From Saprospiraceae bacterium (GTDB lineage Bacteria; Bacteroidota; Bacteroidia; Chitinophagales; Saprospiraceae), in NCBI GenBank assembly GCA_024103195.1, contig JAGFIW010000241.1, positions 1-34,025 on the forward strand: a DNA stretch of 34,025 bases. The letters run 5' to 3'. A program made the translations under genes and the position numbers. The notes beneath the pieces are model-generated. The model was not told where the DNA came from. It ran no database searches and saw nothing but the letters and a program-made list of their open reading frames with translations. Positions 24,467 to 32,089 of this stretch are shown here, one piece after another (within the stretch, counting starts at the first letter, position 1; each line of letters starts with the position of its first letter).

Positions 24467-25443
24467 TCAGGAACCGGAAGATCCTATCATTTCAAGGATC
24501 TTCTCCAGTTTCGGCGCGAGAATGATTTCCACGCGCCTGTTTTTGGCCTTTCCTTCGGTGGTCTCATTGGAGGCTACCGGGAGGTAATACCCCCTTCCCG
24601 CGGCGGTCATGGTAGCTGGAGTCACCCCCTCGCGGGTGAGTAATTTGACCACAGAAGTAGCACGGCTGGCGCTCAGGTCCCAGTTGAGATCGGAGCTCCC
24701 GTCGGTGTCGGTGTGTCCTTCGACCAGGATTTCGAGGTCGGCCTGGGTCTTCAGGACGGTAGCGAGTTGTTGCAATGCTTTAACGCCTTTGGGATCGAGT
24801 TGGTCACTGCCCGAAGGAAACAGAAGATTCTGGGAAAGGCTGACATAAACCCGGCCATTCTTCTCGGTCACACTCAGATCGGCGGCGGAATAACCTTTCA
24901 AGGCCTGGATCAATCCCTGGCGCAACTGGGTCAGTGCCGCTTCCCGGTCTTTGAGAATCCGGTTGAGCTCCTCGACTTTCTGCTCCTTGGCCTCCAGTTC
25001 CTTTTCAAGTTGTTCGAGGCGTTTTCCACGTTCATTCAAGGTTCTGGCCAGGCTGTCCTGGGCTACCATACGCCGGTTGATCTCCGCTTCCTTGGCGAGA
25101 ACTTCCTCCACAAGGGATTGCTTTTCGCTGGCGGAAGCCGTCAGGAGGGCCTGATTTTGGGCAATCAGGGTGTTGAGCCGCAAAGCGAGATCATCCCTGC
25201 CCTGTTGGAGGCTTTGGATGACGGCGTGCTGGTGCTCCAGTTCCTGTTTGGCAAATCCCAGTTCCTGGTTGAGCGATTTGAGAGAGACTTCCAACTCCTT
25301 TTTTCGTCCCTCACTTTGAGCAAAGCTTCGTATTCCCTTTCCAACCTCGCTTTGCTGGCAGCCAGATCATCGTATTTGCGCGCGGTGACACAGGAGGATA
25401 TCAAACCCATACCCAGGATGGCTGCAAAGTACCAGGATTTCAT
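24467..25443 (-). CDS. OmpA-family coiled-coil lipoprotein, interrupted by a single-base frameshift
   Basis: Two frames together make one ordinary protein. Frame A starts at the ATG at 25443 ('MKSWYFAAILGMGLISSC', then 'VTARKYDDLAASKARLEREY'), a lipoprotein signal plus helix. Frame B continues as 'ELEVSLKSLNQELGFAKQ', a long coiled coil ('RLEQLEKELEAKEQKVEELN') and a C-terminal OmpA domain with 'LFPSGSDQLDPKGVKAL', 'ILVEGHTDTDGSSDLNWDLS' and 'RATSVVKLL', which binds peptidoglycan. The switch is in a run of six A (plus-strand T 25299-25304). One extra A would read DEK-K-ELEV without a break, giving 325 residues. Without it, frame A ends after about 90 codons. The cause may be a sequencing or assembly indel, a true mutation, or slippage. 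A TACCTTTG box lies upstream. Confidence 0.85.
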
Positions 25444-25457
25444 GACGCAGGTTTTGA

Positions 25458-25465
25458 CAAAGGTA
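25458..25465 (-). promoter_or_regulatory. -7 promoter box of the OmpA-like lipoprotein gene
   Basis: TACCTTTG on the minus strand, 14 nt upstream of the ATG at 25443, predicts a leader of about 10 nt. It supports the start of the lipoprotein in the first frame rather than an internal start in the OmpA frame. Confidence 0.5.
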
Positions 25466-25534
25466 GAACGAATCTGCCATGCCCCATGGTACGGTTCATG
25501 AACACAAACCGGGGTTTCCTGCGTTGTATCCCAC

Positions 25535-26779
25535 ATGACACCGGATCCCGCCTCGCTGACCACCGTCTCCCACCCGGAAATTCTTGTTTTCGACACTTTC
25601 GAAGATGCCCTGCCCTTTTGGGACAGCCAGCGGCTCACCCAGGATATTTTTCTGCAACCCGAATACCTGAAAACAGTGGAGGATTTCCCCCCCTCCGGCA
25701 TGACATTCCGGTATGCGGTCATTCGCGTGGACGGCGTCACCCGCGGTATTGTCTATTGCCAACTGCTCGCCTTCAACGGAGCGGACAGCATCCGGTATCA
25801 TCGCCAATCCCCTCAACCGCGATGTTTCTTCCAAACCTTCGGTCAGTTCCTGAAAGGTCTTGTCGCCCGGAAAGTGAGCTTTCGCACCGTGGTTGCCGGA
25901 AATCTGATGCTTACCGGCCATCACGGATATGCCATGGATGCCCCGCGGGGCAAAGAAACCCTTTGGCTGGAGGCGGCCCTCCAGGCGGTAAGGGATCGCG
26001 GTAAATCAGAAAAAGACCCGGCCTCCATCACACTCATCAAGGACTTTGAAGAAGGAACCGGGCCTGACCGGACCACGATGTCCAGGAAGCGGTACCACGC
26101 CTTCCGCATCCTGCCCAGCCTCATCATGTCCCTGTCGCAGGAATGGCAGGACATGGGGGATTATCTCAATGATCTGACCAGCAAATACAGGGTCAGGGCC
26201 AACAAGGCCCGCCAACTCTTTGAAGCCAAACTCCATCGCCGGGACTTTACGGAGGAAGAGGTCCGAACGCATGCCGGCGACCTTCACCGATTGTATCAGC
26301 GCGTGGTGGACGATTCGGGTTTCAACGTGATCCACCTGCATCCGAAATACATCGCCGGAATGGCCGGTAACCTGGGTCCCCGGTTTTTGTTGCGGAGTTA
26401 TTGGGCCAGTGATCAACTTGTCGGTTTCATCAGTGCCATTGTCAATACCAATGGCGAGCTCGAAGCGCATTTCCTGGGTTATCGGGAGGAATGGAATCCG
26501 CCTTGCAAGTTGTACCTCAACATGTTGCTGGACCTTGTTGAATTGGGCATCCGGCACCGGTGCCATCGGATCATTTTTGCCCGGACGGCCGATGAGATCA
26601 AATCGTCTGTAGGGGCCGTTCCTGTGGATCTGACTTGTTACATCCGGCATCGCAGTCCGTTCAGCAACCAGTTCATCCGGCCCATCCTCGATTACCTCAC
26701 GCCCGAGGAAACCCCGGTGCTCCGCCACCCGTTCCGCCACGATCAACCGGAGGTGCAACGGAGGATTCCGGTGGCATGA
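25535..26779 (+). CDS. GNAT/FemAB-like acyltransferase-fold protein
   Basis: 414 residues, no signal peptide. The C-terminal half resembles the acyl-CoA N-acyltransferase fold of GNAT/FemAB-like proteins: 'LYQRVVDDSGFNVIHLHPKY', 'FLLRSYWASDQLVGFISAIV', 'ELEAHFLGYREEWNPPCKLY', 'LNMLLDLVELGIRHRCHRI'. The region before it ('LNDLTSKYRVRANKARQLF') is like the segment preceding the second domain in FemAB-type proteins. Substrate is unknown; peptidoglycan, lipid or amino-acid acylation are all possible. It is divergent from the OmpA-like gene and converges on the sigma factor partner gene with an 8-bp gap. The family assignment is by general pattern, not by a diagnostic motif. Confidence 0.55.
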   Translation: MTPDPASLTTVSHPEILVFDTFEDALPFWDSQRLTQDIFLQPEYLKTVEDFPPSGMTFRYAVIRVDGVTRGIVYCQLLAFNGADSIRYHRQSPQPRCFFQTFGQFLKGLVARKVSFRTVVAGNLMLTGHHGYAMDAPRGKETLWLEAALQAVRDRGKSEKDPASITLIKDFEEGTGPDRTTMSRKRYHAFRILPSLIMSLSQEWQDMGDYLNDLTSKYRVRANKARQLFEAKLHRRDFTEEEVRTHAGDLHRLYQRVVDDSGFNVIHLHPKYIAGMAGNLGPRFLLRSYWASDQLVGFISAIVNTNGELEAHFLGYREEWNPPCKLYLNMLLDLVELGIRHRCHRIIFARTADEIKSSVGAVPVDLTCYIRHRSPFSNQFIRPILDYLTPEETPVLRHPFRHDQPEVQRRIPVA

Positions 26780-26787
26780 CGGGCCGT

Positions 26788-27204
26788 TTATCGGGGTGTA
26801 GTCGAATCGCCCCCCATGCCGGGCGTCGCCAGCCAAAGCTCGGCAGATTCCGTCCAGCCGTTCCCCTCGCTGACCGGCTGATACCCCTGTATGCGGTGGG
26901 CGGTGTGCAGCCAGGAGGCAAAATAGACCGATGGTAATTCTTCCATAGGCAGGGAGGATGTCGTGACCCGATCTCTCCCAGCAATCGGGCGAATGACCAA
27001 GGTGCCGGCGACCATCAACAAAAAGGCCAGCGCCGCCGCCAGGGCAGGCCAATGTATCCTTTGGCGCTTCGGGCTGGCTTGGTCGAGCATGCGCTCCAGC
27101 CTGGACAGGGAATCCGGATGCGGCATCACTTCCAGCCGGCCTGCAGAACGCGATAATTGCGCTTCACCCGGCAACAGGTTGTGGTCAGGACGTTTCGGTT
27201 TCAT
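26788..27204 (-). CDS. Single-pass membrane protein encoded next to an ECF sigma factor
   Basis: 138 residues with a basic N-terminal ~50 residues, one transmembrane helix at about 52-71 ('WPALAAALAFLLMVAGTLVI') and a ~65-residue C-terminal part. It overlaps the 3' end of the sigma factor gene by 20 bp, which suggests coupled translation. The layout (cytoplasmic N-terminus, one helix, outer domain) is what anti-sigma factors look like. However, I see no zinc-binding (HxxxCxxC) or FecR motif, so anti-sigma function is inference from position and topology only. Confidence 0.65.
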   Translation of the reverse strand: MKPKRPDHNLLPGEAQLSRSAGRLEVMPHPDSLSRLERMLDQASPKRQRIHWPALAAALAFLLMVAGTLVIRPIAGRDRVTTSSLPMEELPSVYFASWLHTAHRIQGYQPVSEGNGWTESAELWLATPGMGGDSTTPR

Positions 27205-27784
27205 TTTCAGACGGATTGAGAGGATGCCCCAGCCAACGCGCCAGTTTTCTGCGGGCCATGAGCAATTGGGACTTGGAAGTATGGAGGCTTATCCCGAGCA
27301 TTTCTCCGATTTCTTTGTGGGTGAATCCATCCAGCACATACAAATTGAAGACCGTACGATAACCTTCCGGCAGGCGGGCGATCAGATGGAGGAGGTCGCT
27401 CATTTCAGGGTTTTGGGAAGTCATGTCACGTGCCGGCACAGCCACTCCGGCTTCCTCCCATGATACGGTCATTGGCGGTTTTTGCCGGAGAATCATCAGA
27501 CATTCATTGACGGCAATTCTCTTGAGCCAGGGACGCAGCGCATCGGGATCCCTCAAAGAACGGATACGGGTAAGAGCGCTGAACATGCTGCGGATCATGG
27601 CGTCTTCGGCTTCATCGCGATCTTCCAGGTAGCGCAGACATATGCCCAGGACCCAACCCGCATGCCGGGCATAAAACTGCCGCTGTGCCTTCCGGTCGCC
27701 CAGCCGGCAGCCATCGATATCGTCTTTTTCATCCAATGGCCGTCCTGTATTGACGAGATGCAAGTTAGCCCGAAAAGGATGCAT
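27185..27784 (-). CDS. ECF-type RNA polymerase sigma factor
   Basis: Region 2 is 'DIDGCRLGDRKAQRQFYARH', then 'LGICLRYLEDRDEAEDAM'. Region 4 is 'LPEGYRTVFNLYVLDGFTHK' and 'EIGEMLGISLHTSKSQLLMA', a helix-turn-helix that reads the -35 element. The start is uncertain. The ATG at 27784 has a purine-rich AGAGGGGG just before it and gives 199 residues, with about 19 unusual residues in front of region 2. A TTG at 27736 would give 183 residues, closer to the usual length. The open frame continues upstream antisense to lysA, but that part is not sigma-like. The lysA promoter is divergent, about 20 bp away. Its overlapping downstream partner is a one-helix membrane protein. Confidence 0.9.
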   Translation of the reverse strand: MHPFRANLHLVNTGRPLDEKDDIDGCRLGDRKAQRQFYARHAGWVLGICLRYLEDRDEAEDAMIRSMFSALTRIRSLRDPDALRPWLKRIAVNECLMILRQKPPMTVSWEEAGVAVPARDMTSQNPEMSDLLHLIARLPEGYRTVFNLYVLDGFTHKEIGEMLGISLHTSKSQLLMARRKLARWLGHPLNPSENETETS

Positions 27785-27804
27785 GCCCCCTCTTTGAAAA
27801 GCCT

Positions 27805-27812
27805 TACCTTTG
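27805..27812 (+). promoter_or_regulatory. -7 promoter box of lysA
   Basis: TACCTTTG matches TAnnTTTG and lies 26 nt upstream of the lysA ATG, the same distance as for queE. It places the transcript start near 27817 and rules out the in-frame codons further upstream. Confidence 0.5.
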
Positions 27813-27838
27813 GCGACTTTTGCCAAGGGATCGAAATC

Positions 27839-29098
27839 ATGTACCTCGAAGAAGGCCAATATTATTTTTCCGGAGGACTGCCTGTGCTGGATATTGTCCG
27901 CCGGTATGATACACCGCTTTACGTCTATGAGGGAGACATCATGGAGCGCCAGTATCGCCTCATGACAGCGTCCCTCCAGGTGCCCTCCAGTCGCATATTT
28001 TATGCCTGCAAGGCCAACACCAACCTCCATGTCCTGCGGCTGTTCCGGTCGCTGGGCGCCGGTCTGGATTGTGTTTCCATCCAGGAGGTGGACCTCGGCC
28101 TGCTGGCGGGTTTTGCGCCGGGGGATATTCTCTTCACGCCCAATTGCGTGTCGCTCGAAGAGTACGAAATGGCCAGGGAGAGGGGTGTGCTGATCAATGT
28201 GGACAACATCTCCATCCTGGAGCAATACGGACATCGTCATCCCGGCGCTTCGGTCTGCATCCGCATCAATCCCCATATCATGGCCGGCGGCAACAGCAAA
28301 ATTTCGACCGGCCATATCGACTCCAAATTCGGTATATCCATCCATCAATTGCCACACGTACTGAAAGTGGTGGAGGCCACGGGGTTGCATGTCGCCGGAT
28401 TGCACATGCACACCGGCTCGGACATTCTCGACGTGGAGGTTTTTCTCAATGCCTGCGAGATCCTCTTTGGCATCGCAGATCATTTCCCCGATCTGGAATA
28501 TATCGATTTCGGCAGCGGATTCAAGGTTCCTTACCGGAATGACGATATCGCGACCGACATAATGGAATTCGGAGAGCGCATCAGCATCCGCTTCAACGAA
28601 TATTGCCGCCAGCGAGGGAGGGAAATGACCCTCATGTTCGAACCGGGCAAGTTTCTCGTCAGCGAAGCCGGCGTGTTTCTGGCGCGGACCAACGTGATCA
28701 AAACAACGGTATCCACCGTATTTGCCGGGCTTGATACAGGACTCAACCACCTGATCCGCCCCATGTTGTACAATGCCTGGCACACGGTGGAGAACGTATC
28801 CAATCCGCTAGGGCGCCCAAGGATTTATACCCTGGTGGGCTATATCTGCGAGACGGATACATTTGGCGCCAATCGCCGGCTGCCTGAAGTCCATGAAGGC
28901 GACATTCTGGCCTTTCGCAATGCCGGAGCCTACGGCTTCAGCATGGCTTCCAACTACAATTCCCGGTACCGTCCTGCCGAAGTCCTGATCTGGCAAGGTC
29001 GTGATTACCTGATCCGCCGCCGGGAGCAAATGCAGGACCTGACCGCCCTGCAAGACACCGGTGTCCGCATCCCTTTTGAAGAGCCGGAGAGGAATTGA
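27839..29098 (+). CDS. lysA: Diaminopimelate decarboxylase LysA
   Basis: LysA decarboxylates meso-diaminopimelate to L-lysine using PLP, the last step of lysine synthesis. From the ATG at 27839 there are 419 residues, the usual size. The PLP lysine is K58 in 'RIFYACKANTN'. Other fold-type III motifs are 'HVAGLHMHTGSDI', 'EYIDFGSGFKVPY', 'MFEPGKFLVSEAG', 'GYICETDTFG' (active-site Cys) and 'GAYGFSMASNYNSRYRPAEV'. The frame is open to 27482, but that stretch is antisense to the sigma factor and lies upstream of the promoter box. valS follows after 81 bp on the same strand. Confidence 0.95.
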   Translation: MYLEEGQYYFSGGLPVLDIVRRYDTPLYVYEGDIMERQYRLMTASLQVPSSRIFYACKANTNLHVLRLFRSLGAGLDCVSIQEVDLGLLAGFAPGDILFTPNCVSLEEYEMARERGVLINVDNISILEQYGHRHPGASVCIRINPHIMAGGNSKISTGHIDSKFGISIHQLPHVLKVVEATGLHVAGLHMHTGSDILDVEVFLNACEILFGIADHFPDLEYIDFGSGFKVPYRNDDIATDIMEFGERISIRFNEYCRQRGREMTLMFEPGKFLVSEAGVFLARTNVIKTTVSTVFAGLDTGLNHLIRPMLYNAWHTVENVSNPLGRPRIYTLVGYICETDTFGANRRLPEVHEGDILAFRNAGAYGFSMASNYNSRYRPAEVLIWQGRDYLIRRREQMQDLTALQDTGVRIPFEEPERN

Positions 29099-29132
29099 TC
29101 AGGCCTTGAAGCCACACATGACGAAAAACGGG

Positions 29133-29140
29133 CATCTTTG
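29133..29140 (+). promoter_or_regulatory. Possible -7 promoter box of valS
   Basis: CATCTTTG differs from TAnnTTTG in the first base and lies 39 nt before the valS ATG, after the lysA stop. If functional, valS has its own promoter in addition to read-through from lysA. Confidence 0.3.
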
Positions 29141-29179
29141 GCACAATAGATGACCTAATCCGGAAACAACGAAGCGCTC

Positions 29180-31903
29180 ATGGAATCGCATTATCATCCC
29201 GCCAGGGTCGAACAGAAGTGGTATCCCTATTGGATGGAGAAAGGGTACTTCCGTTCCGTTCCGGACGAGAGGGAGCCCTACACGATCGTCATGCCGCCTC
29301 CCAATGTGACCGGGGTATTGCATATGGGGCACATGCTCAACAATACGGTCCAGGACATCCTCATCCGCAGAGCCCGTCTTCAGGGGAAAAATGCCTGTTG
29401 GGTACCGGGTACCGACCACGCGTCCATTGCCACAGAGGCCAAGGTGGTCCAGATGCTGCGCGAGAAAGGCATTCGGAAAAGCGATATTTCCCGGGAGGCT
29501 TTTCTGGATTACGCCTTTGAATGGAAGGAAAAATACGGAGGCATTATCCTGGATCAGCTCAAAAGGTTGGGCGCTTCGGCCGACTGGGAACGCACGCGTT
29601 TCACAATGGAACCGGCGCTCAGCGAGGCTGTCATTCGCGTGTTTGTCGATCTGTATCGAAAGGGCCGCCTGTATCGGGCCCTTCGCATGACCAATTGGGA
29701 TCCCCAGGCCCTTACCGTCCTGTCCAATGAAGAAGTGATCTACAGCGAAGAAAAAGACACGCTGTATTTTCTGCATTACCGGGCTGCCCATGATCCGGCA
29801 GACGGGCTCACCATTGCCACCGTGCGTCCCGAAACCATTCTGGGAGACACCGCCGTGGCCGTACATCCTGACGACGAGAGGTATCGCCACCTGATAGGCA
29901 AACAGGTGCTTGTTCCGTTGATCAGCAGAGCGATCCCGGTGATCGCTGACGCCTATGTAGATCGGGAATTCGGCACCGGCGCCCTGAAAGTGACACCCGC
30001 CCACGATCCCAATGATTACGAGATCGGACAGCGTCACGGACTGGAAACCATCGACATCCTGACGCCGGACGGGAAACTTCATGAAAAGGCAGGTCTGTTG
30101 ATCGGCGAAGACCGGTTTGCGGCGCGAAAAAAGATCCTTCCCCTGCTCCAGGATGGAGGACACCTGATCCGGACGGAAGAATATGTTCACAAGGTTGGAC
30201 GCTCCGAGCGCACCCAGGCCATCGTCGAGCCGCGGCTCACGCTGCAGTGGTTTCTGGACATGCGGGATTTTGCCCGGACGGCCATGGATGCGGTGGCCGA
30301 GGGGGAGGTACATTTTCACCCTCCGCATTTCGAGAACATGTACCGGAGCTGGCTGCAACCCGAACAAACACGCGATTGGTGTATCAGTCGCCAGCTTTGG
30401 TGGGGACAGCGCATCCCCGCCTGGTATCTCGAACAACCTTCCGGAGAGCCACTGGTTTTTGTGGCCCATTCCGCTGAGGAAGCCCTGGAAGAAGCTCGCC
30501 AAAAAACCGGCGATCCTTCGCTCCCGGCCGGTGCCCTCCGCCAGGATGAGGATGTGGTGGATACCTGGTTTTCGTCCTGGCTATGGCCCATCAGTGTATT
30601 CGACGGATTCAGGGACAGCAGGGAGCTGGCCTACTACTACCCCACCCAAACACTTGTCACCGGTTGGGATATCATCTTTTTTTGGGTGGCGCGCATGATC
30701 ATGGCGGGATATGAATGGACACCGGCCGTGCTGCCCGGTCATTCCAAAGGCAACATGCCGTTTCACGATGTGTATTTCACGGGGATGGTCAGGGACAAGC
30801 TCCGGCGCAAAATGAGCAAATCGCTCGGCAACAGTCCCGATGCTTTGGCTTTGCTCGACAAATATGGGGCTGACGGTGTCCGATTTGGCATGTTGTCGGC
30901 CGCCGCCGCGGGCAACGACATCGTCTTTGACGCGCCATTCGAGGGCAAATCGGGCCGGATCGTCAACGAAAGTCAACTGTGCGACCAGGGGCTGAGATTT
31001 TGCAACAAATTATGGAATGCCCTGCGCCTGATCAGGCAATGGGAAGTCGTTGACCAACCGGATTCCGGGGTGACGGCCGCCATCAACCGGCTTGCGGTGC
31101 AGTGGATGCACGAAAAATTGGTCGCGCTCCGGCTGGAGCAGGAATCGGCCCTGCGGCAATTCCGCCTTTCCGAGGCCCTCAAGGATTTGTACCGTTTTAT
31201 CTGGGATGATTTCTGCAGTTGGTATCTGGAACTCATCAAACCCGCCTACGGAAGTCCCATAGATCGCGGCACCCTGGAAGAAACCATCGACTTTTTCAGC
31301 GAGCTGATGACATTCCTTCATCCTTTCATGCCCTTTGTCACCGAAGAAATATGGCATTTGCTGCGCCCCCGACGAGAAGGCGAAGATTGTATCATAACGC
31401 CATTGCCTGAGCGGCATCCTCAGGCACTCGGGTTGATCGCCGACATGGCCCTCCTCAACGAAATGGTCAGTCGCATAAGGGAATTCCGTGCCGAAAAGCA
31501 ACTTTCACCCAAAGAGCCCTTGTCGGTTTTCTGGGAAGCCAGTCCGAAGGCCGATGCACTTTTGCAGCGCGAAGCCAGCCGCGCCCTGATCATTAAAATG
31601 GCCCATTTGGATCAACTCGAACGCGTGACGGAAGAGCCGGCAGGATGTGTTCCCGTCATGACCGGCACCGAAAAACTGTTCGTCCGTTTTGAAGCCGCGA
31701 TGGATGTGGAGGCGGAAAAGGAAAAATTGCGCCAGGAAATGGCCTATTACGAGGGTTTCATTCAAAGCGTCCGTCAAAAACTGACCAACGAACGTTTTGT
31801 AGCCGGTGCACCTGCGGCCGTCGTGGAAAAGGAGCGGCAGAAACTGGCGGATGGCGAAACCAAATTGCGCGCCTTGGAGGAAAGCATCAAGCGATTGGGA
31901 TAG
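29180..31903 (+). CDS. valS: Valyl-tRNA synthetase
   Basis: Class I aminoacyl-tRNA synthetase charging tRNA-Val, 907 residues, in the normal range. The HIGH signature is HMGH at residues 48-51 ('PPPNVTGVLHMGHMLNNT'), and the KMSKS loop is at 544-548 ('RRKMSKSLGNSPDAL'). Between them lies the editing (CP1) domain with 'TIATVRPETILGDTAVAVHP' and 'GTGALKVTPAHDPNDYEIG', which match the ValS/IleS editing site. The anticodon-binding domain contains 'FMPFVTEEIWHLL'. The last ~65 residues form the ValS tRNA-arm coiled coil ('VEAEKEKLRQEMAYYEGFI', 'VEKERQKLADGETKLRALEE'). The ATG at 29180 fits the family N-terminus 'MESHYHPARVEQKWYPYW'. Confidence 0.97.
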   Translation: MESHYHPARVEQKWYPYWMEKGYFRSVPDEREPYTIVMPPPNVTGVLHMGHMLNNTVQDILIRRARLQGKNACWVPGTDHASIATEAKVVQMLREKGIRKSDISREAFLDYAFEWKEKYGGIILDQLKRLGASADWERTRFTMEPALSEAVIRVFVDLYRKGRLYRALRMTNWDPQALTVLSNEEVIYSEEKDTLYFLHYRAAHDPADGLTIATVRPETILGDTAVAVHPDDERYRHLIGKQVLVPLISRAIPVIADAYVDREFGTGALKVTPAHDPNDYEIGQRHGLETIDILTPDGKLHEKAGLLIGEDRFAARKKILPLLQDGGHLIRTEEYVHKVGRSERTQAIVEPRLTLQWFLDMRDFARTAMDAVAEGEVHFHPPHFENMYRSWLQPEQTRDWCISRQLWWGQRIPAWYLEQPSGEPLVFVAHSAEEALEEARQKTGDPSLPAGALRQDEDVVDTWFSSWLWPISVFDGFRDSRELAYYYPTQTLVTGWDIIFFWVARMIMAGYEWTPAVLPGHSKGNMPFHDVYFTGMVRDKLRRKMSKSLGNSPDALALLDKYGADGVRFGMLSAAAAGNDIVFDAPFEGKSGRIVNESQLCDQGLRFCNKLWNALRLIRQWEVVDQPDSGVTAAINRLAVQWMHEKLVALRLEQESALRQFRLSEALKDLYRFIWDDFCSWYLELIKPAYGSPIDRGTLEETIDFFSELMTFLHPFMPFVTEEIWHLLRPRREGEDCIITPLPERHPQALGLIADMALLNEMVSRIREFRAEKQLSPKEPLSVFWEASPKADALLQREASRALIIKMAHLDQLERVTEEPAGCVPVMTGTEKLFVRFEAAMDVEAEKEKLRQEMAYYEGFIQSVRQKLTNERFVAGAPAAVVEKERQKLADGETKLRALEESIKRLG

Positions 31904-32067
31904 TCGTCGGCCCACACACCTGTATCTGGCAAAATCCATGCATCCTCCTACCTAAATGCCAAGACTCCGCCAGGTATTTTCGTTTCAACCAGTAAGGATG
32001 CTTGGCCGCCACCAATAACACCGGTGCAACCTCTATGTTGATGACCCGCCTACTGGACCCGATGCCC

Positions 32068-32075
32068 TATCTTTC
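32068..32075 (+). promoter_or_regulatory. -7 promoter box of the metalloprotease gene
   Basis: TATCTTTC matches TAnnTTTG except for the last base and sits 14 nt upstream of the ATG at 32090, the same spacing as for the OmpA-like gene. The rest of the 186-bp gap after valS shows nothing I recognise. Confidence 0.4.
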
Positions 32076-32089
32076 GGGAAAATTGGCTT

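Noticed and set aside
25296..25305. Programmed -1 ribosomal frameshift at AAAAAAG in the OmpA-like gene
   Set aside because: The heptamer is not in the X-XXY-YYZ phase of the zero frame and no downstream stimulatory hairpin was evident, so a classical programmed site is not supported; indel or slippage remain open.
27785..28783. Leftward open frame continuing from the sigma factor gene through lysA
   Set aside because: It is antisense to the clearly real lysA, has no sigma-like sequence and simply reflects codon bias; only the part from about 27784 downward is the sigma factor.
29099..30502. 467-codon leftward open frame opposite valS
   Set aside because: Antisense to a certain valS; no recognisable domain.
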